Of a DNA stretch of 64,000 bases, positions 37,205 through 46,359 are shown piece by piece. The stretch spans positions 27,814,256 to 27,878,255 of the forward strand of contig CM047425.1 of NCBI GenBank assembly GCA_026168455.1, written 5' to 3'. Origin of the DNA: Theocolax elegans. Its lineage: Eukaryota > Arthropoda > Insecta > Hymenoptera > Cerocephalidae. The stretch's first letter is position 1, and each line of letters begins with the position of its first letter. Position numbers and translations under genes: made by a program. A model generated the notes under the pieces. That model saw only the letters and a program-made list of their open reading frames with translations, was not told where the DNA came from and searched no databases.

Positions 37205-37915
37205 ATGGAAGTTGCACTTACCAAACGACAGCAACGCAAGAAAAGACAGGAGGAGAGAAAGAAGAAAGAAGGGGAAAAGGACCCATTAGAAAAAATTATT
37301 AAATACGGAGTCAAATGTTTCCAAGACGAGGCCAAGGGAACAACTCCCGCTTATTCCCGAAGGCTAGCAAATGAAACAGAGTTTCTAACATCTGTTATTT
37401 ACAATCACAGTTTGAGCTTTAGGTTGGCTATTAAAGAAGCCTACCTTAGTGCTATAGGTTTCAACGATTGCATGCCTCAAAGGTTAAGACGATTTATAAA
37501 CTTTAGAGCGCAACTGGAAATGCAACATCCGGACTACCCAGAAAAAAGTGACAATGAACTCGTAAATGAGGTAGAGGAAAGGTATAGAGAAAGCTCCGCA
37601 TTCATGGAACTAGGGAAAACGTATGCAAAGTACTTAGAAATAAAAGAATATGGTGGTCAAGGATTTGGGGACCAAACGTACCATGGAAGGTGTAAATATT
37701 GTAAACAGAAGATTCCGGTGTGGCGAGAGTGCGCAAAATGCGCCAATTACTATCTACAACGTCAAGGGGAAGGGATATATATAGAATCCATGGAGTGTAC
37801 GGACGAGGAACACCAACGACAGCTAGAAGTAACACCCCATTGCCCGACTGGTTGTTTTGCGGGAGGTTCCTTAACCGTATTACGGGATGAAAGATGGTCA
37901 ACGGGAGATTGGTAA
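37205..37915 (+). CDS. Orphan cysteine-rich accessory protein (236 aa)
   Basis: No family is recognised. The N-terminus (residues 5-27) is a strongly basic helix, possibly a nuclear or nucleic-acid-binding signal. The central part is helical. Residues 163-179 form a CxxC...CxxC cluster (C163, C166, C176, C179), with C198, C213 and C217 nearby, so one or two zinc sites are likely. There is no signal peptide or membrane segment. A weak acceptor (TTTCTGTAG) ends at 37,193, 11 bp before the ATG. After the gene an A17 run at about 38,163-38,180 follows AATAAA-like sequence, which might be a relic of a captured polyadenylated mRNA. The intact frame in an element with broken gag and pol suggests real coding content. 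Confidence 0.65.
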   Translation: MEVALTKRQQRKKRQEERKKKEGEKDPLEKIIKYGVKCFQDEAKGTTPAYSRRLANETEFLTSVIYNHSLSFRLAIKEAYLSAIGFNDCMPQRLRRFINFRAQLEMQHPDYPEKSDNELVNEVEERYRESSAFMELGKTYAKYLEIKEYGGQGFGDQTYHGRCKYCKQKIPVWRECAKCANYYLQRQGEGIYIESMECTDEEHQRQLEVTPHCPTGCFAGGSLTVLRDERWSTGDW

Positions 37916-38424
37916 TGAAAAAGGGACAGGGACGAAGGAAGATCGGAAAAACTATAACGATAAGATAAATACAAGAATGTTAAATAAAATTTTTTTTTTC
38001 CTTTTCTTCTCCTGCCTATGTACCAAATCAAAAAGAAATAAAATAAAACAAAATCAAAATAAGAAGGGGATTCTGAGTTCGTAAGCGTATACCTTAAGAG
38101 AAGAACGACACCTTCTGACTAACCTTTGTTCTAACCACACTGCCCTAGGCAATTGTACAACAATAAAAAAAAAAAAAAAAAGAAAATACATACATAGTTC
38201 ACTCATATTTTTAGTTTAATTTATAGTGCACCCTATATAATCATGAATCATTCATTTCGGTTTAAATTACAAAATAGACACACCTAGAACCGGCACATAT
38301 AAAAAAAAAATAATAATAAGTACGCAAACAAGATATTAAAAGCAGGGCGCTCAATAAACCAGAAGGATCCATATATATAAAAAAAAAGAGAGACAGGGCA
38401 AGGAGCGGAAAGATTTATCGATAT

Positions 38425-38441
38425 CTCTTTTACTTTTTCAG
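38425..38441 (+). promoter_or_regulatory. 3' splice acceptor before the F-like envelope gene
   Basis: TCTCTTTTACTTTTTCAG is a strong pyrimidine tract plus AG ending at 38,441, ten bases before the ATG at 38,451. It fits a spliced subgenomic env message. Confidence 0.75.
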
Positions 38442-38450
38442 AACAAAAAA

Positions 38451-40142
38451 ATGAGGAACTTCAACATAATGTTTTTATCCCTCTTAACATTTTGTACGGG
38501 AAACGAAGTTGAACCAAAAGGAATCGAACTTCAACAAATACCTCCATCGGGTATATTCTTCGAACGACAGGAAGATGTAAAACTAACTCCAGTCGCGTGG
38601 AAAATTATTATTAGCATGACTTGCATACATGAAGATATGAATCTAACGGATATTTGGACGACGTTTAGCGAACTGAAAAACGATTGCCCGTTAGGTCACG
38701 AAAAATGTGAAGAACTGTTTGGAAATTTTAAGAATTTACAAGAAAAATATACTAGAACGTTACACATCTTAAACACTACAGAAAGTACTTGCATGAACGT
38801 CAAATCAGATTTGCATGAAAACGAGTTAATACGTTATGATTTAGAAAGTAAATTAATTAACAATTACATAGATAGGATACTAGTAGGGGTTAGGACTAAA
38901 ATAATATTTATAGAAAGTAATACGATGGGAACCAATATATACATAGACAAAGCAAGATTGTATGATGAATTCAACATTATGCAAAAAATGAAGCAAATGA
39001 AACAGGAAATTTATCTTGAACGATACTCGCAAATAATGAACAATATAAAGACTACGTTAGGAAGAATGTTGGACAACCAGATAAGCTACAGTGTAGGTAC
39101 ACTTGTTAATTTAGAAGGAATAAAAGAGCATCAAATGTATACTACTTTATTATCACCCAATAGACTCAAACAAGTTGTTAATTACATCGAAAAATATGAG
39201 AAAACCAATGAATTCCCGTTGAAAAGAGAAGAGGGAAATTTAAATAGATTAGCTAACATAACAAGCCTACATACTGGATACATCAATAATAAACTATTTA
39301 TTCAAATAGAGGTTCCCTTGGTTGAAAAATCTACTTGCTCATTGTATAGGGTATCTCCACTTCCAATTCCGCAAAACGTATATACCAATGAATCAAACAT
39401 CGCCTATGTTGAACCCGAGAATGACTATATTCTGCAACAAGAGGCAAATTATTACGGTTTCTCCAGCACCGACCTTAAGAATTGTAAAAAGTTTCAAGGA
39501 AAATTAATTTGCAAAAAAGAAAGACTGCATTTAAAAGCAATAGATAGTTGCGAAACGGAATTGATGTCTAAACCGGCTAAATGTAATTACCGTAACTGCA
39601 ATATCAAATATAAAACCAATGCCAAACCAACGATAATAAAACTTGAAAAATTAAATAAAATATTATACTCAGCGCCCATGACTACGAGAGTGTCGATTGG
39701 CTGTGACGGTTTAACAGGAACGATCATACCGTTACGTGGAGTCGGAATAATACACACAAAAATAAATTGTACGTTTAAAATAAATGGAGAAGTTATAAAA
39801 ATACATGAGGTACCAACGGAATACTCAAATCACTTGTTATTCCCTCGGACGTCGTTAAACATTAGCGAACTATCAAATATCTTTAACAATACAAATACTA
39901 AAAATTTATTCCATAAACTAGTTAAGCAAAAAAACTCGGGGAATTTTTGGGATATGGAGAATTACTGTAGGGATAAATTGATCAATACGGAAAAAACCGC
40001 TGTATTCACTACATTGTTTCTCATCTGTTCAATCACAGGAGTAGTTATATTTTTATTCATCGCGGGGATCTTCATACTTTTGTGTTACTTTAAAGAAATA
40101 TTAGATACCATTCCGGAAGAAATAGAAATCCGTTTCGAATAA
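38451..40142 (+). CDS. env: Baculovirus-F / errantivirus-like envelope glycoprotein (563 aa)
   Basis: This is a membrane fusion protein of the class I family shared by baculovirus F proteins and Gypsy-type retrovirus Env. An N-terminal signal peptide (residues 1-17, FNIMFLSLLTF) is followed by the family's GIFFE...W segment (residues 34-50). A long helical region, several Asn-X-Ser/Thr sites, and a Cys-rich middle come next. One strong transmembrane segment spans about 517-547 (CSITGVVIFLFIAGIFILLC) and a short acidic tail ends the protein. The frame is uninterrupted. I see no clear furin-type cleavage motif, which would be needed for classical activation. It lies 70 bp upstream of a second, unrelated glycoprotein and has its own splice acceptor. 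Confidence 0.82.
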   Translation: MRNFNIMFLSLLTFCTGNEVEPKGIELQQIPPSGIFFERQEDVKLTPVAWKIIISMTCIHEDMNLTDIWTTFSELKNDCPLGHEKCEELFGNFKNLQEKYTRTLHILNTTESTCMNVKSDLHENELIRYDLESKLINNYIDRILVGVRTKIIFIESNTMGTNIYIDKARLYDEFNIMQKMKQMKQEIYLERYSQIMNNIKTTLGRMLDNQISYSVGTLVNLEGIKEHQMYTTLLSPNRLKQVVNYIEKYEKTNEFPLKREEGNLNRLANITSLHTGYINNKLFIQIEVPLVEKSTCSLYRVSPLPIPQNVYTNESNIAYVEPENDYILQQEANYYGFSSTDLKNCKKFQGKLICKKERLHLKAIDSCETELMSKPAKCNYRNCNIKYKTNAKPTIIKLEKLNKILYSAPMTTRVSIGCDGLTGTIIPLRGVGIIHTKINCTFKINGEVIKIHEVPTEYSNHLLFPRTSLNISELSNIFNNTNTKNLFHKLVKQKNSGNFWDMENYCRDKLINTEKTAVFTTLFLICSITGVVIFLFIAGIFILLCYFKEILDTIPEEIEIRFE

Positions 40143-40194
40143 ACAAATAGGAAATAACTTCATAACTTCATACAAGGACAATGAAAACCATAGA

Positions 40195-40212
40195 AAATTA
40201 TCTTATTTACAG
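40195..40212 (+). promoter_or_regulatory. 3' splice acceptor abutting the second glycoprotein ATG
   Basis: ATTATCTTATTTACAG ends at 40,212, so the exon would start exactly at the ATG. The motif is strong and the position is unlikely to be chance. Confidence 0.75.
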
Positions 40213-42184
40213 ATGGCAAAGAGATCATTCCTTCTGCTTTCACTCGTAAGTGTAATTAATTATTCATCGGGACTTTACGGATATGACTGCGGGGAACAAC
40301 TTTCAAATCTAACAACAATATCATTAGTGGATGTTAAAGAATGTGATATACATGAACCATATATTAATGTAACAAAAGTTTACGCGCAGTTACTACAATT
40401 GAACGATTACAGTACCACGCATGTATATAAATGCATAATAAAAATCACACGTACAGTTACACATTGCGGTATGCACGGACATGCATCTCGCGTCCTAAAC
40501 GGAGAAATTAGTTATTACAAAGAAATAAGTAGAGAGGAATGTTATGGAATCCATCGTTCGGGTTACATTTCTATAAGCGGCACTCAAATTATAAATCTAC
40601 CCAGAAACAGTACCACTAATAAGCCACTCGTGTTCGCGGGAGGGAAATTGTATTGGAGGTTCATTTTCGGATTCATACGGTACCTATAAAGACGCCTATG
40701 TCGCAGGTCATGTTGAAATAACAATATACGATTACTATGCGGCTGTACATCTGGAATATAATAAAGTAAGACTAGACTCTGGAGTTACATGCACACTCGC
40801 GGATTTAGAATGTACAGATATCGATGCCTCACAAGTTTTTTGGGAAGCGCTTCCGGAGGATTCATGCGGAGTTAACAAATATTCGGTGTTGTATGAAGGA
40901 AATTTGGATAAAATATATGAAGAGCAAGAAAACCGTATAATGTACTCGCTTGAAACTAATGATATTACATTCGCACTATGGAAAAAAGGAGAACAGAATG
41001 TATGCGGCTTTAGGTTTGCGCGCACCGAACATCCCAAGCTTTTCATAATTGAGGACGCCAAGGTTAACAGTTTTATAAGCAGAAAAGCAATTGAGGGAAA
41101 CAATCTTGATATATTTGCATACATAAACTCAAAATTCTTATACGTTGAAAAATATGTACGCCGACAGCTAAATAGAATGTATTACGATATATTAAAACAA
41201 AGGTGCGAAATCGAAAGACATATTCTCACTCAAGCCCTCGCGCTCGCCTCAGTTTCCCCGGCGGAAGTGGGCTATTGTATCATGAATCAACCAGGGTATC
41301 TAGCCGTAACAGCGGGAGAAGTTATTCATCTACTAAAATGCTTAAAAGTAGAAGTAGTCGGGAGGGAAACGACGGGGTGTTACGAACAGCTACCCGTGTT
41401 TCGGGACAACGAACCATATTTTCTCACACCTAGAACGCGTATATTAGTAAGAACTGGGAAACCCCTAATGTGTGATAATCGTCTACCGGTTATGTTCAAA
41501 ATGCATCAAATTTGGTTTAAAATGCTACCGAATCCAGTCGAAGTAAAAGATCCCGAGATATTGACGCCTCAAACAAAACTAACATGGAGATATGTTTCAC
41601 CCGAGACACTCGCTACTAGTGGAATATACGGACAAAAGGATACCAGTAAACTTCGCGATATGATATTATTCCCATTAGAAAAATCTACGGTATTAAATAA
41701 GATGGCATTAGGAGCTTCGGGAAGGAAGATAAACCCCAAAGGAATTACTATAGGAAATTTGTTCGACCAAGAAGCCTTAAATAACCTGGCTGAATCGACA
41801 TTCAACAAACTATGGTCGGAATTTTTAACGTTCAGTAACATCTCTGCCGGTGTCATAGGATTTTTTATGATATGTCGTCTCATCAAGCTAATTATCGATA
41901 CGATTATGCATGGTTTCATGCTGCACGGAATTTACGGGTTCTCTTTACATTTAATTGGGGCAATATGGAATTCAATCACTAAACTATTACTTTATTTGGG
42001 AACGCAAAAGTTAAATAAAGACAATGAGGAGAACAAAAAAATGGAGGTTGAGATAGAGAAAAATGAAAAGAGCCAATTTATCACTTCCGAGTTTAAAACT
42101 ATATTTACAAAAATTTTAGAGAGAGAATCGTGTTTATATCCAATTTTAAAAATAAACAATGAGAACAGAGCAAATTCAATGTAA
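40213..42184 (+). CDS. Chuvirus-like (class III type) glycoprotein, with one frame change
   Basis: The gene starts with a signal peptide (residues 1-20). It then has features I associate with chuvirus/mononegavirus-like G proteins captured by insect retroelements: an early Cys-containing YDCGEQ segment, LTTISL, ECDI, and CGMHGHAS. The second part has many cysteines, ITAGEVIH-like and PRTRIL segments, and hydrophobic membrane segments at about 41,835-41,890 and 41,900-41,990, followed by a charged tail. The reading frame changes between about 40,640 and 40,690: the first part would end at 40,689, and homologous sequence continues in the next frame to 42,184. Whether this is a mutation, an assembly error or programmed shifting is not decidable here. 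A decayed relative is at 77-825. Confidence 0.8.
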
Positions 42185-42227
42185 TAATAACTCTTATTTT
42201 CTTTTTTTTTGCTTACACTCAAAATAG
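42185..42227 (+). promoter_or_regulatory. 3' splice acceptor before the IAP gene
   Basis: A long pyrimidine tract (TTATTTTCTTTTTTTTTGC) leads to CTCAAAATAG ending at 42,227, 12 bases before the ATG at 42,240. Confidence 0.7.
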
Positions 42228-42239
42228 GAGAGCCAGTAA

Positions 42240-43589
42240 ATGAGGATTATACAAGAAGTTAAAGAAAGGATAAATTTACCCTCTTACGACGGTACGATTA
42301 GAAAAAAACAAACCAATAGAAAAATACACGAAATGTATTACCTTAAAAGGATGTTTTACAGCATAGACTTGAACACTCCTTTATGTGGAAATTGCATAGA
42401 AACAAAGGCAGGAAAGCCGATTATACAACACATAAAATTTAGAGACATAAATATAAATTCCGAAAGGCAAAAATGTTATAACTGTAAAAAAAATATCGAG
42501 GAGCGAAAAATAAAAAAAAATGATAATAAAATATCCACTCGAATTAGGGCAATAATAGAACGAAACGAAGAAAGAGAAACCGAGATTGTTACTATAAAAA
42601 ATGAATTCGAATTACAGAGAGATAACCAGCAAATTATTCCGTTGGAACCAATACAACACGAAGCGCCCATTTTTGTTGTTAAAAACGAAACAGATATTGA
42701 AAAACCAGAGGAAATGGGAACTTCAAGTTCAAAAATGACGCAAACGGAACCTATGGAAATACATAAAGACAAAAAATCAGAAGATATCGCAGAATCACAA
42801 AACGTTAAGGAAGTAAGCTGGCCGGAATTGGAATCCTTTCTGAATGAACAAGAAGTTATGGAATTATTACAAAGCGCGACCAGTGATATTTTTCCCTCAA
42901 TGCTGGACGAAGAAAATAATACCCCCGTGTCAATGATAACACAAGAAGAGTTACCAGAAATATTAGAGATATTAGCGTCCTTAGAAACTCAACTAGACGA
43001 GGTAGTCTATAATGATACAGAAGAGAAAGTAAAAGAAATAATTATGGACCTACAACAGGACTTCGATGAAACTGATTGCGGAGTAAATCTGTCAATAAAG
43101 AAAAATCGATTAGATACATTTAAATATTGGCCGCATGCTTTTATTTCAACCGAGGACCTAGCAGAAGCCGGATTTTATTATACAGGAGAGAACGACAAAG
43201 TAAAATGCTATATATGCGGTGTAGGAATACGAAAATGGGAAAAAACGGACGAGCCTATGCAAGAACATCGTAAATGGTCGCCAAAATGTGAATACATTAC
43301 AAAAAAAGAACGAGCAGAAGACTGTTGTGGAATCTATGAGATGGAAAAATTGAGCAAAATAATAAAAGGTTCGGAACATGCCAATTTATCAAAAGATCTT
43401 AAATGCAAGATTTGCAAACGTAATCCAATAGAGGGAATATATCTCCCATGTAAACATGCTTTAAGCTGTTTAACTTGTTATATGGGAACAAAGGAATGCA
43501 TGATTTGTAAAAGAGAAATAACGGAATGGTTAAACATATATTTAGTAACAAAAAGAAGAGGTCGCTTCACAGAGATAGAATTCGCCTAA
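42240..43589 (+). CDS. iap: Inhibitor-of-apoptosis protein with one BIR and a C-terminal RING (449 aa)
   Basis: The C-terminal half has a canonical BIR domain at residues 290-350 (RLDTFKYWP, LAEAGFYYTG, and zinc ligands C323, C326, H343 and C350). A C3HC4 RING at 389-423 follows (C389, C392, C404, H406, C410, C413, C420, C423). BIR domains bind caspases or their activators; RING gives ubiquitin-ligase activity, so the likely role is to block death of the host cell. The N-terminal 285 residues are unusual for IAPs: a CxxC...CxxC cluster (about 48-82), then a long acidic, low-complexity region. The frame is intact and intronless. It follows the two envelope genes with its own splice acceptor. 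Insect cellular and baculovirus IAPs are the comparison families; capture from host or virus is inference. Confidence 0.93.
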   Translation: MRIIQEVKERINLPSYDGTIRKKQTNRKIHEMYYLKRMFYSIDLNTPLCGNCIETKAGKPIIQHIKFRDININSERQKCYNCKKNIEERKIKKNDNKISTRIRAIIERNEERETEIVTIKNEFELQRDNQQIIPLEPIQHEAPIFVVKNETDIEKPEEMGTSSSKMTQTEPMEIHKDKKSEDIAESQNVKEVSWPELESFLNEQEVMELLQSATSDIFPSMLDEENNTPVSMITQEELPEILEILASLETQLDEVVYNDTEEKVKEIIMDLQQDFDETDCGVNLSIKKNRLDTFKYWPHAFISTEDLAEAGFYYTGENDKVKCYICGVGIRKWEKTDEPMQEHRKWSPKCEYITKKERAEDCCGIYEMEKLSKIIKGSEHANLSKDLKCKICKRNPIEGIYLPCKHALSCLTCYMGTKECMICKREITEWLNIYLVTKRRGRFTEIEFA

Positions 43590-43752
43590 ATTAAATCTAT
43601 ACAACAATAAATTTATGAAAAGGGCAAAATATACAATTGCAGTAAATATTATAATAAGTATAAACAAGAGTAAAATATTAACAAGCACCCATTATATACA
43701 AGTATATATATTAACTAGTTATAGTAAATACAAACAAAACAACTATATGTAA

Positions 43753-45007
43753 GAGGAGCGAAAAATAAAAAAAATGATAATAAAATATCCACTCGAATTA
43801 GGGCAATAATAGAACGAAACGAAGAAAGAGAAACCGAGATTGTTACTATAAAAAATGAATTCGAATTACAGAGAGATAACCAGCCAAATTATTCCGTTGG
43901 AACCAATACAACACGAAGCGCCCATTTTTGTTGTTAAAAACGAAACAGATATTGAAAAACCAGAGGAAATGGGAACTTCAAGTTCAAAATGACGCAAACA
44001 GGAACCTATGGAATACATAAAGACAAAAAATCAGAAGATATCGCAGAATCACAAAACGTTAAGGAAGTAAGCTGGCCGGAATTGGAATCCTTTCTGATAT
44101 GAACAAGAAGTTATGGAATTATTACAAAGCGCGACCAGTGATATTTTTCCCTCAATGCTGGACGAAGAAAATAATACCCCCGTGTCAATGATAACACAAG
44201 AAGAGTTACCAGAAATATTAGAGATATTAGCGTCCTTAGAAACTCAACTAGACGAGGTAGTCTATAATGATACAGAAGAGAAAGTAAAAGAAATAATTAT
44301 GGACCTACAACAGGACTTCGATGAAACTGATTGCGGAGTAAATCTGTCAATAAAGAAAAATCGATTAGATACATTTAAATATTGGCCGCATGCTTTTATT
44401 TCAACCGAGGACCTAGCAGAAGCCGGATTTTATTATACAGGAGAGAACGACAAAGTAAAATGCTATATATGCGGTGTAGGAATACGAAAATGGGAAAAAA
44501 CGGACGAGCCTATGCAAGAACATCGTAAATGGTCGCCAAAATGTGAATACATTACAAAAAAAGAACGAGCAGAAGACTGTTGTGGAATCTATGAGATGGA
44601 AAAATTGAGCAAAATAATAAAAGGTTCGGAACATGCCAATTTATCAAAAGATCTTAAATGCAAGATTTGCAAACGTAATCCAATAGAGGGAATATATCTC
44701 CCATGTAAACATGCTTTAAGCTGTTTAACTTGTTATATGGGAACAAAGGAATGCATGATTTGTAAAAGAGAAATAACGGAATGGTTAAACATATATTTAG
44801 TAACAAAAAGAAGAGGTCGCTTCACAGAGATAGAATTCGCCTAAATTAAATCTATACAACAATAAATTTATGAAAAGGGCAAAATATACAATTGCAGTAA
44901 ATATTATAATAAGTATAAACAAGAGTAAAATATTAACAAGCACCCATTATATACAAGTATATATATTAACTAGTTATAGTAAATACAAACAAAACAACTA
45001 TATGTAT
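43753..45007 (+). repeat. Tandem duplicate of the IAP segment (1,255-bp unit)
   Basis: Sequence 42,498-43,752 is repeated directly at 43,753-45,007 with almost complete identity. Six single-base indels lie within the first about 350 bp of the second copy; the rest appears identical. The duplication begins inside the IAP gene (after residue 85) and ends about 165 bp beyond its stop codon. Confidence 0.95.
44113..44844 (+). CDS. N-terminally truncated IAP duplicate (BIR plus RING, 243 aa)
   Basis: The frame is identical to residues 207-449 of the upstream IAP, including all BIR and RING zinc ligands. It opens at an internal ATG (MELLQSATSD). Upstream sequence is present but frame-disrupted by single-base indels. 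A BIR-RING protein without the N-terminal region could be functional, as short viral IAPs are, but no splice acceptor or promoter specific to this copy is visible. Confidence 0.8.
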   Translation: MELLQSATSDIFPSMLDEENNTPVSMITQEELPEILEILASLETQLDEVVYNDTEEKVKEIIMDLQQDFDETDCGVNLSIKKNRLDTFKYWPHAFISTEDLAEAGFYYTGENDKVKCYICGVGIRKWEKTDEPMQEHRKWSPKCEYITKKERAEDCCGIYEMEKLSKIIKGSEHANLSKDLKCKICKRNPIEGIYLPCKHALSCLTCYMGTKECMICKREITEWLNIYLVTKRRGRFTEIEFA

Positions 45008-45509
45008 ACAAAATGAAAAATAATAAAGTTTAACATTGTTATAGAACAATAAGGAATATTTATTTCTTTCCCCTAACCATATGTAGAAATAAAAAAAAAA
45101 CAAACAATTATTGTGGTAAACATATTAATAAATGTAAATAACGTAAAAAAAAATTATACAGAGTAATATATAGAAATACTAACAAAGTAAATAAGTATCC
45201 ATAAAAAAAGGGGTAGAGCTAAAATAAATAAAAAAAAAATAAAATAAAATAGGTAAGAAATAGAGAAAAATATAATAAAGAAAAAAAAAATGTAAACAAA
45301 AAGAAAGGACGATGGATCAGCGCGGTGGAGAACGAAATTTGGATCCCCCGTAAAGATTCGATTGCACACCGCAATTCGAGCCTAGTTGCTGCGCTAAGAT
45401 GTAGGAGCATCGGCTGGCCTCGTAAGTGTTCGGGCCACTCTCCGACTCAAGCCTGACAAGTTCGGCGGGGCCGACCATGCGTCGCAGTGTCGACATTTCG
45501 ATACTCTCT

Positions 45510-45512
<3 letters not shown>
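45008..45512. other. AT-rich spacer and short GC-rich patch
   Basis: 45,008-45,300 is A-rich with AATAAA motifs that could end the accessory-gene transcripts. 45,305-45,500 is GC-rich with no recognised function; it may be LTR-element sequence or a LINE remnant next to the (CT)n tract. Confidence 0.4.
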
Positions 45513-45592
<80 letters not shown>

Positions 45593-45622
45593 CTCTCATC
45601 TCTCTCTCTCTCTACCTCTCTC

Positions 45623-45655
<33 letters not shown>
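45513..45655. repeat. (CT)n microsatellite
   Basis: About 140 bp of near-pure CT. It abuts the 5'-truncated LINE that follows. Long Leu-Ser or Ser-Leu open frames across it are artefacts. Confidence 0.98.
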
Positions 45656-46359
45656 ATCGGGTCGAGGGCAAGGTTGATGAGGTGAGAACGGAAATCAAAG
45701 ATTTGAAAGCGAAGGTCAATGTTATTGAGGAAGAATTTGAGGCAAAGTTCACGGCTTTTGATGCGCGCATGGGCAATCTTGAAAACCGGGTTGGTAACTT
45801 GGAATTGAGTAGTAAAGACGTAATTACAGTGTCACAACCTCCATCAAAGGACACATGCGAACTACTCATTACCGGGTTGCCCAAGGATTCAAAGAAGACT
45901 GAAAGTGAACTGCTAATAAATGTGTTTGATGCGTTGAAACTGCCGAAGCTGAACAGTCAAGTAATTGACCTCCGCCCTTGGACTCCGCGGTTAAAATCTA
46001 ACTCGGCGGGTTCTCCAGCGACTCCGTTACTCACTCGAGGCATAGTAGTAAGAATGTCATCTGTAACGTCCAGAGATGCGGTTATAGAGAAGGCTCGACT
46101 CCTGAAGGGACGTGAGGCACGGGATAATTTCGGCGAAGGTGGAGTTAATTCACTATTTGTTAGACCTCTTTGGCCGAAGCCCGTTTTCGAGCTATGGCAG
46201 GCAGCCATACGTAAGTCAAGAGAGCTGGGCTATGCGAGGCCCATAGTTTTAGATTTAATAGTATTTATGCGAGAGGTGAGGGATGGACCTTTGAAGCGTG
46301 TAAATTCGGAAGCTGAGTTTATAAACTTTTCTCCTCTCTCTCCAACTCATAACAAGTGA
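45656..46359 (+). CDS. LINE A ORF1 (partial): coiled coil and RNA-binding region
   Basis: The visible part begins with a coiled coil (VEGKVDEVRTEIKDLKAKVN, NLENRVGNLELSS). A CELLITGLPKD segment and the C-terminal domain follow (SSVTSRDAVIEKARLLKG, SLFVRPLWPKPVFELW, FMREVRDG). The wording parallels LINE B ORF1. Such proteins bind LINE RNA as trimers and act as chaperones. The N-terminus is lost in the (CT)n tract. It ends with TGA at 46,357-46,359; ORF2 continues in the same frame. Confidence 0.85.

Noticed and set aside
40640..40690. Programmed ribosomal frameshift in the second glycoprotein
   Set aside because: I see no convincing slippery heptamer with downstream structure; a mutation or assembly error is simpler.
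45426..45677. Ser-Leu repeat protein
   Set aside because: It is a translation of the (CT)n microsatellite; only the downstream sequence belongs to LINE ORF1.
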